Source of the DNA: GAS188 sp963794475
Lineage (GTDB): Bacteria > Pseudomonadota > Alphaproteobacteria > Rhizobiales > Beijerinckiaceae
Length of the DNA stretch: 64,000 bases
Assembly: GCA_963794475.1 (NCBI GenBank)
Contig: CAWCDW010000003.1
Span: 310,001-374,000 of the forward strand
Direction: 5' to 3'
Shown here: positions 1-9,705 of the stretch, one piece after another
How positions within the stretch are numbered: the stretch's first letter is position 1
How the letters are laid out: each line of letters opens with the position of its first letter
Made by a program: the position numbers and the translations under genes
The notes under the pieces: model-generated
Databases searched by the model: none
The model's input: the letters and a program-made list of their open reading frames with translations, nothing else
What the model was told of the DNA's origin: nothing

Positions 1-949
1 GGCGCGCCGCCTCGGCTGCCGCGACCCGCGCGGCCTCTGCGTTGACGGCGGCTTCACGCGTGAGCGTGGCGGCATCGAGCTTGGGTTGCAGCTCGGCCTT
101 GGCGGTGGCCCATTGCGCCTGCAACTCGGTGATCCTGGCGATTGCCTGCGCCTTGACGCCTTCGGTTTGCTCCTTTGCCTCGACAGAGATTGCGGAGCCA
201 AGCGCAGTCTCGGCTGCAGCCAATTGCGTCTCGGCTCTGAGCTTAAGATTTTCCGCGACGCGCACTGGAACCATTGCCCGCGCCGCCTCTCGGAAGGCGG
301 TCACGGCGGCGAGTCTCGCCAGATCCGCCTTCCTGGCCGCCTCATTTGCCTCTGCGGTGATACGGGCCGCAGCTAAGGCGCCGGCGCCGGGCTGGGACAG
401 AAACAGGAGGACCGGATGGGCTATCTCCATGGGCGCCACATCTGTTGGTGCCACGATAACGCGCAAGCCCAGCCGGGTTGCGTCGAACAGGCGTGCTGCG
501 AAGTTGAAGGGCATCCGAACGCAGCCGTGGGACGCCGGATATCCTGGCAGGGGGCCTCCGTGGAGCGCTATGCCCGACCAGGTAAGACGTTGCATGTGGG
601 GCATGTAGGCATCGTCATACAGGTTTGAGTAATGCTCCGCTTCTTTTTGAATGACGCTGAAGATCCCCGCGGGCGTCTCGCGTCCTTTCTGGCCGCTCGA
701 CACCGGCGCCCGCAGGATCCAGCCGTTGGCGTCATAGACAGTGATCCGCTGGTTGCGGAGCGAAACGATTGCCATGATCGGCTCGCCAGCAATGCGCGAC
801 TCGATGGACTCGACTGAGTAATCGCTCTGACGGTCTGTAGCGCGCACATGATCGCCAGTCGCGATCAGCGCAGCCAGGCCGGCGATGGCGATATGCGCGG
901 GCCGTAACCTCGTCTGCTCGCGCTTCGGGTTCACAAAACGAGACCTCAT
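1..949 (-). CDS. L,D-transpeptidase (YkuD domain), 3' end cut by window edge
   Basis: At least 316 residues are open on the minus strand from an ATG at 949 down to base 1, with no stop, so the C-terminus lies outside the window. Residues about 16-37 are hydrophobic, a signal peptide or anchor. A YkuD catalytic domain follows at about 57-170, with His130, then SHGCVR carrying His141, Cys143 and Arg145, the thiol-transferase signature. Known role of the family: 3-3 cross-linking of peptidoglycan or anchoring of proteins to it in the periplasm. From about residue 185 an Ala/Glu-rich segment looks like a long coiled coil, unusual as an extension of this domain. The upstream 400 bases hold no recognisable gene. 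Confidence 0.85.
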   Translation of the reverse strand, partial: MRSRFVNPKREQTRLRPAHIAIAGLAALIATGDHVRATDRQSDYSVESIESRIAGEPIMAIVSLRNQRITVYDANGWILRAPVSSGQKGRETPAGIFSVIQKEAEHYSNLYDDAYMPHMQRLTWSGIALHGGPLPGYPASHGCVRMPFNFAARLFDATRLGLRVIVAPTDVAPMEIAHPVLLFLSQPGAGALAAARITAEANEAARKADLARLAAVTAFREAARAMVPVRVAENLKLRAETQLAAAETALGSAISVEAKEQTEGVKAQAIARITELQAQWATAKAELQPKLDAATLTREAAVNAEAARVAAAEAAR

Positions 950-1357
950 GCGCGTCCAGTCAAATCGGGGGCTACTTCAATTTGCACTCAGGCGACTCAT
1001 AGCGCTATCGGTTCGAATTTGCCAATTGTCTGAGGGCGCCCAGCATCGCCTGTACCTTTCTTTTTGGCCGGCTGATTGTGTCGCGCCGCAGTTGATCACC
1101 TGGTCTGCGTGAGTTTATATGACCTGTCAGATGTGAACTTGCCCATAGGCCAACCTTTCGGACGGGGCTTGGTGTACCCGTTTGCCAGCGCCCCCTAGTG
1201 TCGGCGCATTTGATCATCAATCAGGGCGAGATTCACGGAAGGCAGACTGAGGAGTGCTCTCGATAAGACCGTGGCCGAGTCTCCAGGCGCCCCCCTGCCG
1301 AGATCAGCAGTGCGCCACGCCATCCGTTAGCAGATACCGCTTGAGGCAAGCCCCACG
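950..1357. other. intergenic region, nothing firm
   Basis: About 400 bases between the divergent transpeptidase and hyuA genes. It must carry both promoters. Short open frames here have no ribosome binding site or recognisable similarity, and no EcfG-type promoter or clear hairpin was seen. Confidence 0.5.
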
Positions 1358-3397
1358 ATGAGTGGCATGCGCAACGTGCTTGGTGTCGATGTCGGCGGGA
1401 CATTTACGGATTTCGTCGCTTATGATCGGAAGACGGGGAAAGTCACGGTCTGGAAGGAGTTATCGACGCCGGCCGACCCGGTCACCGGGATCATCGCCGG
1501 GCTCGCGCGCCACGATAATCGCGATGCGGTCTCCAATCTGCGCATTGGCACGACTATCGCCACGAACGCCATTTTGGAGCGCAAGGGCGCCGTTGTCGCA
1601 TATGTGACGACCAAAGGCTTTCGTGACGTGCCCTTCATTCAGCGCGGCAATCGCAAGGCTCATTACGACATGAGCTGGGTGAAGCCTAAGCCGTTGGTCA
1701 AGCGCCGGCATTGCTTTGAACTCAACGAGCGCATTGACAGCTATGGACAGGTGGTGATGCCGCTGGACGAAGCGGAGGTGCGACGCCTTGCTATTGAGAT
1801 TGCAGCTATCCCGGAGATCGAAGCGATCGCTGTGTGTCTCTTGTTCTCCTATCTCAATCCGGCGCACGAGCTGCGAGTTAGGGACATCCTGGCAGGGGAG
1901 CTTCCCGAAAAGGCATTGTCGATTTCCTACGCGGTCTTGCCGAAGTGGAAGGAATATGAACGCGCCTCGACCACCATCGCGGACGCCTACCTCAAGCCGG
2001 TGGTAAGCCGGCAGCTGAAGGCGATGCGCGGACGGCTGAACGAGGCGGGGCTGAGGGCACCGGCGGTTATCATCAAGTCGAACGGAGGGGAGATGACGCT
2101 CGACGCGGCTTCCGAGGCGCCCGTCCAGATGCTGCTCTCCGGGCCCACAGGCGGCGTGATCGCCAGCCGCTTCATTGCCGAGCATCTCGACATCGATCAT
2201 CTCGTGACTATCGACATGGGGGGCACCTCCACGGACGTTTCAACCGTGATCGGTCGGAAGGAAAGTTTCACCACCGCCTTCGAAATTGAATGGGGAGTGC
2301 CGATCCAAGTGCCGATGATCGACATTCGCACCATTGGCGCTGGCGGTGGGTCGATCGCATGGATTGATAAGGGCGGCATGCTGCAGGTCGGACCGCACAG
2401 CGCTGGCGCCAAACCCGGGCCGGCCTGTTACGGCCGCGGCGGCGATCAGGCGACGGTAACGGACGCCAATCTGATGCTCGGTCGCATCGACCCCGAAAAT
2501 TTCCTCGGCGGGCGCATGAAGCTCGATGTGGCAGCGGCGCGCGCCGCGGTTGCCAAGGTGGCTGGCTCGCTTGGCCAAACCATTGAGGAGACGGCACTGG
2601 CGATCGCCCGGATCGTCGATAACAATATGGTCGGCGCGCTGCGCACGGTGCTGATCGAACGCGGCCTCGATCCCAGGGACTTCACCCTCTGCGCCTTCGG
2701 CGGCGCGACACCGCTGCATGCGAGCGCGCTGATCCGCGAGATGGGAATTCCGCGCGCGATCGTGCCCATCCATCCTGCCCAGTTCTCGGCCTACGGATTC
2801 ATCATGACCAATCCACGGGTCGACCGGCAGCGGACGACGCAGCTTATATCGACGCGCTTTGATGCCGAACGCGCCAACCGGATTATGGACGAGCTGACAG
2901 ACGAAAGCCTCGCCGAACTCGGGGCGCAAGGCTACGAGCAGGATATCGAGGTCCATCGCGCGCTCGAGATGCGCTATCTCGGACAGAACTACGAACTCGA
3001 ATTGCCGCTGACCCTCGAGCGCTTTGCGGCGGCGACGACAGCAAATCTGTGGACCTTATTCCATGAAACCCACAATGCCAGATTCGGATTTGCCACGCCG
3101 GGCGAGATCATCGAAATCGTCAACTTCGCGGTGACGGCGGTGGTTCGGACGGCAAAACCGGAGATCGCCGAAATCGGCATTGGCGAGGGCGCATCGGAGC
3201 CGAAAGAAATGCGCTCCGTCTGGTTCATCGGCGGCCCGCAAACGATCCCCGTCTTCGAGCGCGCGCACCTGCGCGCCGGCGAGATGGTGCGGGGGCCTGC
3301 GCTCATCGAGGAGGAGGCTTCGGTCACCGTACTGGAGGCTGGACACCGGCTCAGAATACATCATCACGGACACTTGCTGATCGATGCCACGGAGTAG
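1358..3397 (+). CDS. hyuA: hydantoinase/oxoprolinase family protein, subunit A
   Basis: A 679-residue protein of the HyuA/acetone carboxylase beta-type family. The N-terminal ATPase-like fold shows VDVGGTFTD (about residues 10-18), an internal MGGTSTD near residue 287, and the AGGGS region after it. Family members use ATP to open cyclic amides (hydantoins, 5-oxoproline) or to activate ketones for carboxylation. The start at 1358 precedes a second ATG at 1367, also possible. The hyuB gene begins five bases after the stop, so the two are co-transcribed and should form a complex. The substrate cannot be read from sequence; neighbours (SDR, MFS carrier) suggest catabolism of an imported small molecule. 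Confidence 0.85.
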   Translation: MSGMRNVLGVDVGGTFTDFVAYDRKTGKVTVWKELSTPADPVTGIIAGLARHDNRDAVSNLRIGTTIATNAILERKGAVVAYVTTKGFRDVPFIQRGNRKAHYDMSWVKPKPLVKRRHCFELNERIDSYGQVVMPLDEAEVRRLAIEIAAIPEIEAIAVCLLFSYLNPAHELRVRDILAGELPEKALSISYAVLPKWKEYERASTTIADAYLKPVVSRQLKAMRGRLNEAGLRAPAVIIKSNGGEMTLDAASEAPVQMLLSGPTGGVIASRFIAEHLDIDHLVTIDMGGTSTDVSTVIGRKESFTTAFEIEWGVPIQVPMIDIRTIGAGGGSIAWIDKGGMLQVGPHSAGAKPGPACYGRGGDQATVTDANLMLGRIDPENFLGGRMKLDVAAARAAVAKVAGSLGQTIEETALAIARIVDNNMVGALRTVLIERGLDPRDFTLCAFGGATPLHASALIREMGIPRAIVPIHPAQFSAYGFIMTNPRVDRQRTTQLISTRFDAERANRIMDELTDESLAELGAQGYEQDIEVHRALEMRYLGQNYELELPLTLERFAAATTANLWTLFHETHNARFGFATPGEIIEIVNFAVTAVVRTAKPEIAEIGIGEGASEPKEMRSVWFIGGPQTIPVFERAHLRAGEMVRGPALIEEEASVTVLEAGHRLRIHHHGHLLIDATE

Positions 3398-3402
3398 ATT
3401 TG

Positions 3403-5334
3403 ATGCGCTTCTCGGAAAACGGGTTTTACATTGAGAAATATCTGAAATGCGCCAATTGCGGCATGTTGATTTACAAGCAGGGTATTGAGAAGAAACTGGC
3501 CGGCAAAAACCATCTCTACTGTTCCGACTGGTGTGTGGAATGGGCCCGGCTGCGCGCCGCGCGTGATGGCTATTTCCGTTTACCCATTGTTCAGCCGAAA
3601 TTGCCGGTCGAAGCGATGCGGCGGCCAAATCGGCCGCGCGCGTCGCCGCCTGACATGGTGATGATGAAGATCCTGGATTCGACGATGGTATCGATTTGCC
3701 GCGAGATGGGGATCCTTTTGATGAAGACGTCCTACTCGACCATCTTCAATGAAGGCCTCGACTTCACTTGCGCGCTGGCGGACGCGAAGGGTGACATGAT
3801 CGCCTGCGCCGAATTCTGTCCGACGATGATCGGCGGCATGCCTCTACTCATCAAGACATGCGCTCAGGAAATCCCCTTCGAAACGCTAGAAGAAGGCGAC
3901 ATCGTTCTCCACAACGATCCTTATCGCGGTGGGCTGCATTGCCCCGAGCACACATTCTTCAAGCCCTTCTTTGTTGACAGTGAGCTTCTCGGCTTTGCGG
4001 TCTGTATCGGACATATCGCCGAGATCGGCGGGATGGTGCCTGGCGCCTTCTGCGGTGAAGCGACGGAAATCTTCCACGAAGGCTTGAGGGTTCCTCCTGT
4101 CAAGATCCAGAAAGCCGGACGCGACGTCGAAGAAGTTTGGAAGCTGCTCCTCGCCAATTGTCGCACGCCGCGACAGAACTACGGCGATCTGCGCGCCATG
4201 ATCGGCAGCGTCAATCTGGGCGTCAGTCGCATTACGGAGATCGTGAACAAATATGGCAAGGCGACATTCGATCAAACCTGCGAAGATCTGATGGATTACG
4301 CTGAGCGCCGGATGCGCGCTGAACTCGCCAGCTTCACCGACGGCAAATACGGCTTCTCAGATGTCGTGGAGAACGATGGGATCGAACGCAAACCCTATAC
4401 GGTCGCCATCGATATGTACGTACAGGGAGACGAAATCGTCGCCGACTATGACCGCAGCTCGCCACAGGCCAAAGGGCCGATCAATGCAACACTTGGCGTC
4501 GCCACCGGCGCCGTCTACAATGGCCTCTTGCACATCACGGATCCCTCTATCCCGAAGAACTCCGGCGCCTTCCGACCAATCCGCGTGGTCTCGCCGCCCG
4601 GCCGCGTCACCAATGTCGATTATCCGGGCCCGCTAGTCGCCGGTAACACTGAGACCCATCCGCGTCTCGCCAATATTGCGATCGGTGCCATGGGTGCCTG
4701 TGTCCCCGAGCGGGTCATGGCGTCGGAAAGCTGCACGGGGACCAATTTCGTGTTCGGGGGCAATCATCCGGACTATGATGAATACTTCGCCTGTTACGAC
4801 ATCATGTCCGGCGGCTGGGGAGGACGTTACGGACACGACGGTAATGATTGTGTGATCGCGATCAACGGCAACTGTCGTTTCAATCCCACGGAGGTTTTTG
4901 AGACGCGTTTTCCATTTCGAGTGGAAAGCTGCGAAATGGTGCAGGATTTGGGCGGCGCCGGGCGTTGGCGGGGCGGCCTCGGCTACAGGCGAACTTTGCT
5001 GGCCACGGCGGTCCCGATCACCGGCAGTCAGTGCAGCGACCGCCACGAGGTCAAGCCCTGGCCAATCTTCGGCGGGGAGCCCGGCGGCAACGGCGGCACG
5101 CTCATCCGCAAGGCGGGTTCAACCGAGTGGAAGACAGTTCGGGAGCTTTATGGCAAGGTCTCGTCGAGTAAATACGCCAACATCATCCTCGAACCTGGCG
5201 ATCGGATCATGCTGACCACCCCAGGCGGTGGAGGTTATGGCGATCCCGCTGCGCGCGATCCTAGCGCCGTCGCCGAGGACGTGAGGGAGGGATACATATC
5301 CCCCGCCGCCGCAATGAGGTGCTACGAATACTAG
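3403..5334 (+). CDS. hyuB: hydantoinase B family protein with N-terminal zinc-ribbon-like segment
   Basis: A 643-residue subunit B of the hydantoinase/oxoprolinase/acetone carboxylase-alpha family; the family domain starts near residue 85 (PDMVMMKILDSTM) and runs to the glycine-rich end (TTPGGGGYGDP). The first about 80 residues are an extra segment with Cys16-x2-Cys19 and Cys40-x3-Cys44, spaced like a treble-clef or ribbon zinc site. Some carboxylases of this superfamily have a separate small zinc-binding subunit, so a fusion is a reasonable inference. A TTG lies three bases upstream of the ATG chosen here. It follows hyuA by five bases, so they form one transcription unit. Confidence 0.85.
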   Translation: MRFSENGFYIEKYLKCANCGMLIYKQGIEKKLAGKNHLYCSDWCVEWARLRAARDGYFRLPIVQPKLPVEAMRRPNRPRASPPDMVMMKILDSTMVSICREMGILLMKTSYSTIFNEGLDFTCALADAKGDMIACAEFCPTMIGGMPLLIKTCAQEIPFETLEEGDIVLHNDPYRGGLHCPEHTFFKPFFVDSELLGFAVCIGHIAEIGGMVPGAFCGEATEIFHEGLRVPPVKIQKAGRDVEEVWKLLLANCRTPRQNYGDLRAMIGSVNLGVSRITEIVNKYGKATFDQTCEDLMDYAERRMRAELASFTDGKYGFSDVVENDGIERKPYTVAIDMYVQGDEIVADYDRSSPQAKGPINATLGVATGAVYNGLLHITDPSIPKNSGAFRPIRVVSPPGRVTNVDYPGPLVAGNTETHPRLANIAIGAMGACVPERVMASESCTGTNFVFGGNHPDYDEYFACYDIMSGGWGGRYGHDGNDCVIAINGNCRFNPTEVFETRFPFRVESCEMVQDLGGAGRWRGGLGYRRTLLATAVPITGSQCSDRHEVKPWPIFGGEPGGNGGTLIRKAGSTEWKTVRELYGKVSSSKYANIILEPGDRIMLTTPGGGGYGDPAARDPSAVAEDVREGYISPAAAMRCYEY

Positions 5335-5650
5335 GACGATCGGTGGCACAGGTCAGCGCGACGCCTAGCCCGCCGCAGCGATTGCAGAACAGCGTGACTT
5401 CTCGCACGCCACTTCGCGCATGATGCGCGCCTCGTTACTCACCGCTTGAGTTCTCGAGGGGTGGGATGGGGCGGGGTGAGGCCGCATGAATATTGACATT
5501 TTTAATAAAGGCGGCTTGTCAATATCGATTTGAGCTGAAATCAACAATATTGGCCAGTCACTGCGCTGCTTTGCAAAGATCACGAGGCTTGCCGAAGCCC
5601 TCAAAAAAGGTTGCCTTCGACGTGTCAGGTGAAAGGTGAGGGATAACGAA
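5335..5650. other. intergenic region with operator-like repeats
   Basis: Gap between hyuB and the SDR gene. Its GC-poor middle part holds the inverted repeat listed separately; the rest shows no gene. The SDR may therefore have its own promoter rather than reading on from hyuAB. Confidence 0.6.
5490..5552. promoter_or_regulatory. putative operator: 9-bp inverted repeat plus third half-site
   Basis: ATATTGACA at 5490-5498 and its exact reverse complement TGTCAATAT at 5517-5525 are separated by 18 bases; CAATATTG at 5545-5552 is a self-complementary third copy of the core. The first arm contains TTGACA, a -35-like hexamer. The cluster ends about 100 bases before the SDR start. It looks like a binding site for a dimeric repressor or activator; no cognate regulator is identified. 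Confidence 0.45.
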
Positions 5651-6484
5651 ATGGGTATGCTCGACGGGAAAGTTGCCATCATCACAGGCGCAACGAGTGG
5701 CATCGGAGCTCGCACGGCGGCGCTCTTCATCGAAGAGGGAGCAAGGATCATATTCACAGGACGACGAAAGCCCAACGGCGAGTCGCTAAGGGCAAAACTC
5801 GGAAAAAACGCTTTGTTCGTGCACGCCGATGCCACTATAGAAGCCGATTGGGGTCAAGTCATTGAACAAACTTTGACGACTTTCGGCAGGCTCGATTGCC
5901 TTTTCAACAATGCAGGAGGTCCTGCACCGGCCGGCAGCATTACGTCCATTTCGGTGGAGGGCTTCGATGCTGCCATGGCCCTCCTGGTACGCTCGGTAAT
6001 GCTCGGAATGAAGCATGCCGCGCCAATTCTCATGAAGCAGCGCAGCGGAAGCATTATCAACAACGGCTCGGTTGCGGGACATCGTACCGGCTATTCGGTC
6101 TCAATGGTCTATGGCGCGGCGAAAGCCGCCGTGAACCATCTCACCCGATGCGCCGCGATGGAGCTTGGCGAACACAATGTTCGCGTAAATTCGGTCTCGC
6201 CGGGCTCAATCGCGACCGGTATTTTGGCGAAGGCACTTGGAATGGCGCCGCAAGAGGCGGACCAGGTAGCCGATAAAATGAAGGAGGGCTTCTCGAAGGT
6301 GCAACCCATCCCTCGTGCGGGCGAACCGGACGACATCGCGCAATGCGTCGCCTGGCTTGCGTCGGACCGGGCAACGTTCGTCAACGGGACGGACATTGTC
6401 GTGGATGGCGGCCTAATCGGCGGACGGATGTTCTCCCAACAACAGGCGCTCGCAACCGAAACCAAAAAAACTCTTGGCCTGTGA
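5651..6484 (+). CDS. short-chain dehydrogenase/reductase
   Basis: A classical SDR of 277 residues, an NAD(P)-dependent cytosolic oxidoreductase. It has the Rossmann motif TGATSGIG (12-19), NNAG (86-89), Ser140 and the catalytic pair Tyr154/Lys158 in YGAAK, and the usual C-terminal VDGG. The ATG at 5651 is preferred because AGGTGAGGG lies about eight bases before it; an in-frame GTG at 5636 is possible. It sits between hyuAB and an MFS carrier and probably handles a product or precursor of the same pathway. The substrate is not predictable. Confidence 0.85.
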   Translation: MGMLDGKVAIITGATSGIGARTAALFIEEGARIIFTGRRKPNGESLRAKLGKNALFVHADATIEADWGQVIEQTLTTFGRLDCLFNNAGGPAPAGSITSISVEGFDAAMALLVRSVMLGMKHAAPILMKQRSGSIINNGSVAGHRTGYSVSMVYGAAKAAVNHLTRCAAMELGEHNVRVNSVSPGSIATGILAKALGMAPQEADQVADKMKEGFSKVQPIPRAGEPDDIAQCVAWLASDRATFVNGTDIVVDGGLIGGRMFSQQQALATETKKTLGL

Positions 6485-6507
6485 ATGCATCGGTTTGTGG
6501 TGGCGGT

Positions 6508-7041
6508 ATGCGAGTGAAGGGCGCGAACCAGATAACGATCACTCTTCTCGCGGCCGCGAGCCTGAGCGGGTTGGCGACCTGTCCGGCGCGGTCTCAGATG
6601 ACCGAGTGGCCGCCGGCCGATCCTGGAGAGGTGCAGGCGAGCGTCACGTTCACGCCCGAATGGGCAAGCACTTTGCGCGGGCTCCAAAGGTTCGATCAGC
6701 TTCAGAGCGCCGCCGGCGCGCGTGGACACATTGGGTCCATCGAGACGGCAAGCCAGACGCCGCGCGTCGTCTACAATTGGGTTGACAATGTCCATACCGG
6801 GCGCATGCGCGCTTTTCTTTATGAGAACAAAGCATTCGCCGTAATCATCACCCCGGCCGACGGCCTTGGCGAAATCGTGCTCAACAGCTTTGGCGCCTTC
6901 GTTTGTCCGATGTGCTCTCCCCCGGTTAACGCCTGCGGATTACGGCCTTCCTGGGTTCCCCATGACCTGCACTGGGACGATTTCGACTGCCCGCGCACGA
7001 TTATCGGGCCGCAAAGCCTCTATTCACATGATCGGGGATGA
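6508..7041 (+). CDS. secreted protein of unknown function
   Basis: 177 residues beginning with a charged stretch and a hydrophobic core (ITLLAAASLSGLAT) that ends in a likely signal-peptidase site, so export to the periplasm is expected. The mature part carries four cysteines near the C-terminus (CPMC, ACGL, DCPR), which may form disulfides. I do not recognise the family. It starts 23 bases after the SDR stop, so it is likely in the same transcript. The long in-frame extension upstream overlaps the SDR gene and was not used. Confidence 0.6.
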   Translation: MRVKGANQITITLLAAASLSGLATCPARSQMTEWPPADPGEVQASVTFTPEWASTLRGLQRFDQLQSAAGARGHIGSIETASQTPRVVYNWVDNVHTGRMRAFLYENKAFAVIITPADGLGEIVLNSFGAFVCPMCSPPVNACGLRPSWVPHDLHWDDFDCPRTIIGPQSLYSHDRG

Positions 7042-7520
7042 ACCTGCGCCGCAGGGCAGCGCTAGGATCAAAGCGGGACAGCTGAGACATCCTGGTCGAT
7101 GGACCTCCATGAGGGCTAGCTCCCGTCAGCGTTCCTCACACAAACTCCTTCGCCAGCACCGCTTTGCCATTGTCATGACGAAAGAAAGCAACCCGCACGA
7201 CCGGCATTAATTTCGTCTGTTCGTTTTGGAACCTCGAAGGACACCAGCCAGGCATCGCCAAAACCACCCGGCCCGTCGTGACTTTGGAGTCGAACGAGGA
7301 TTCCGTGCTTTTTCCCGAGGCCTTGAGGCTGCCAGGCCGCAGTGCAGCGGCGGCTGCACGCTGCTCGCGGGCGCGAAGTCTACCTTGTTTGGGGTATGCG
7401 CCGAGAGACAGGTCATGCGTAATCTACCCTGGGAGGCGGGGCCATCTGTCTCGGCATCTGGATCAACACGCGGCCGTGTTCGCCTGCCAACCACACTCCG
7501 CTAGCCACAAGGTGATCGAA
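7042..7520. other. intergenic region, no recognisable gene
   Basis: About 480 bases with only arginine- and proline-rich open frames on both strands, typical of GC-rich non-coding DNA. No terminator or promoter was convincing. Confidence 0.5.
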
Positions 7521-7739
7521 ATGCCGAATGCGCTTAAAAATCCAACCGAAGTCGTCAGCGTCGATTTTTTGGAGGGTGCATTGCGGGTCCACGTGCGAAG
7601 TGGAAGCAACCCCATATTCGATGAAGATGGCCATGCGGTCATCCTATTCGACCGAGCGTCGATCGGGCGTCATTTGATTTGCGCCGGGCCGCCAGACGAT
7701 TCGGACAAGTCATGGAATCCGTGGCGGCAAGGGCCTTAG
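7521..7739 (+). CDS. small hypothetical protein
   Basis: A 72-residue acidic, soluble protein. The start ATG has AAGGTGAT about five bases upstream; a GTG at 7512 is an alternative. Composition is normal for a real small protein, unlike the shadow frames around it (balanced hydrophobic strands, WNPW near the end). No domain recognised. Confidence 0.5.
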   Translation: MPNALKNPTEVVSVDFLEGALRVHVRSGSNPIFDEDGHAVILFDRASIGRHLICAGPPDDSDKSWNPWRQGP

Positions 7740-8096
7740 GTCTAAGCGAAATGACCGCAATCGACCCATAGCAGTTTTGGGATCGGTGCGCTGTAGAGGC
7801 GCAAAAAATGGCCTCCATGCCATTCAAGGAAGCCATCCGCGCATCCGGCCCATGGGAGCCTTTGCGACAACGGTTACGCAGGCGACGTAACGATGATCAT
7901 GGGGCAGGGCAATTGCTCGCGCCGACCACGCCCGCCGCCGCGGTAACTCTGCTCGCCTTCGCGGAAGCGTTGGGACAACTTTGAAGGTCGGTGGATCCGC
8001 CCGATCCGGGCGATTTCGAGAAGGCTGAACGCACATTCTCAATTTTGCACGTGGCCAGCTGGTCTCTCACTCTTTGTCTGCGAACTGGAAAGTCCG
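7740..8096. other. intergenic region before the MFS gene
   Basis: About 360 bases with no supported gene. It presumably holds the promoter of the MFS carrier; no clear hexamer pair was chosen. Confidence 0.4.
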
Positions 8097-9356
8097 ATGA
8101 TGACCAAAACTCGAGGAAACTCCGCCGACGAGCTGTGGATTGCCACCTGCGGCTGTCTGCTGCTCCTGGTATGTTGGGGGCTTACCTATGGCATGCCGGT
8201 CATGTTTCCTTTCCTGGCGGATCGTTTTGCCGTGCCTGTCTGGCACTTCGCGGCCTGCTTCTCGATCGGGGGAGCGATCTACTTCTCAATCGGCAGCCTC
8301 GCGGGCGCCGTGGCGGACCGATACGGAACTCCAATCGTGGTCGCCGTTGGCTCGCTGATTTCGGCCGCTGGGTTCTTGATCGCGAGCCTCGCCACTTCGG
8401 AGTTGGTCTTCGCTATTGGTTATATCATTGGGATCGGCTCCGGCGTCGGTCTGACATATGCGCCGGTGACCGCGGCGGTGCAGGTGCTCACCACGGACAA
8501 GAAAATCGTCGCGGCCGGCATCACCTCAGCCGGTATCGGTTTCGGCTCAATGCTACTTCCTGGGGCGATCTCGTGGCTCTACCACATCTCGAGTGTGCAA
8601 GTAACATTGCAGGCGATGGCGGCATTCGCGGTCATTGGCATCTTGCCAGTATTGGCATTGAAAGGTGTCGTTCAGAAAGCGCCGCCTCCGACAGGCGTTT
8701 CGGCTCTAGGCACAAATGTGAATTTTCGTTGGGCGTTTATCGGACAGGTGTTGTTCGCTATCATGTTCTTCGTCCCGTTCGCTCATCTGGTGAGCATTTC
8801 ACTGTGGCACGGCTGGACGGCAAATGAGGGTGTGAAACTGATCAGCCTTCTTGGTCTCGGCAGCACAGCGGGACGGTTCCTTGTTGCACCTTTCGCCCAA
8901 CGAATGGGAGCCTGCCGCACCGCCTCTCTGTGTGCTTTTATCACGGCGGTCGCAATGATGGGTATCGCGCTGGCGTCAATGCACTGGTTGATCTGGTGCG
9001 CGGTAGCCGTATTTGGCCTGACTTACGGCGGCGTGTTAGCGTTGTCCGCACCGATCGTGTCGGAAATTTGCGGCGCGGTGAACGTTGGGAAGAACGTTGG
9101 CACATTGATGGGTGCCCGTGCGATCGGCGTGCTGCTGGGGCCATGGTCGGTCGGAGTCGCTGAATGGTGGTTAGACAGTTATACCGCGCCTCTGCTTGCG
9201 TGCTCGTTCGTCGGTCTGGCTTCAGCATTGTCCATTGAACGCTCGGGGAAGCGCCAAAAAGAGGCCGAGCCCCTGCCTGCGCCGCGTGAGTACGCCACAA
9301 CCACGAGCCTCAGTGTTGCTGGGGTAGTTCAGGCCTCGACAGGACCCACATCATAA
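8097..9356 (+). CDS. MFS transporter, monocarboxylate/oxalate-formate type
   Basis: A 419-residue polytopic inner-membrane protein with about 12 hydrophobic segments and the loop DRYGTP after TM2, typical of the major facilitator superfamily. The general layout (short N-terminus, GGAIYFSIGSLAGAVADRYG) resembles carriers annotated as oxalate/formate antiporter or monocarboxylate transporters. It probably imports the substrate of the hyuAB/SDR group upstream, an inference from proximity only, since the 1-kb gap speaks against one operon. The hydrophilic C-tail of about 45 residues is cytoplasmic. Confidence 0.8.
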   Translation: MMTKTRGNSADELWIATCGCLLLLVCWGLTYGMPVMFPFLADRFAVPVWHFAACFSIGGAIYFSIGSLAGAVADRYGTPIVVAVGSLISAAGFLIASLATSELVFAIGYIIGIGSGVGLTYAPVTAAVQVLTTDKKIVAAGITSAGIGFGSMLLPGAISWLYHISSVQVTLQAMAAFAVIGILPVLALKGVVQKAPPPTGVSALGTNVNFRWAFIGQVLFAIMFFVPFAHLVSISLWHGWTANEGVKLISLLGLGSTAGRFLVAPFAQRMGACRTASLCAFITAVAMMGIALASMHWLIWCAVAVFGLTYGGVLALSAPIVSEICGAVNVGKNVGTLMGARAIGVLLGPWSVGVAEWWLDSYTAPLLACSFVGLASALSIERSGKRQKEAEPLPAPREYATTTSLSVAGVVQASTGPTS

Positions 9357-9705
9357 GTCAAGGACCGGCGAATAAGTGACGGCGGCCCCTTGGTTAAAGT
9401 CTGGTTGACCAGGCTGCTACCTGCCTTCTCATCCCTGCAGTCCACGATCGAAGCCTGCTCGTCGCCGCCCTGCAGCCGGGAGCCCAATGCCCCCACATGA
9501 ATCTGATGGGGCTTGTATGTCTCTGCGCGGTCAGACCGTCGCGGACCTCAGGGCCAAATCCGCCACGCCATTCAGGCGGGTCGCCCGAACGGCGGGTTTC
9601 CGCCGATTGTGTTGAGAAACCCGACGGTTGGCCGGGGCTTGAGTGGTTCGCCGGTGATGGCTGCCGGGAAAGTTGATGAGGTCGTGTCGCCTCATACCGC
9701 CATGA
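9357..9705. other. intergenic region between MFS gene and transposase remnant
   Basis: No supported gene. Open frames lack start signals. Likely debris flanking the broken insertion element. Confidence 0.4.
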
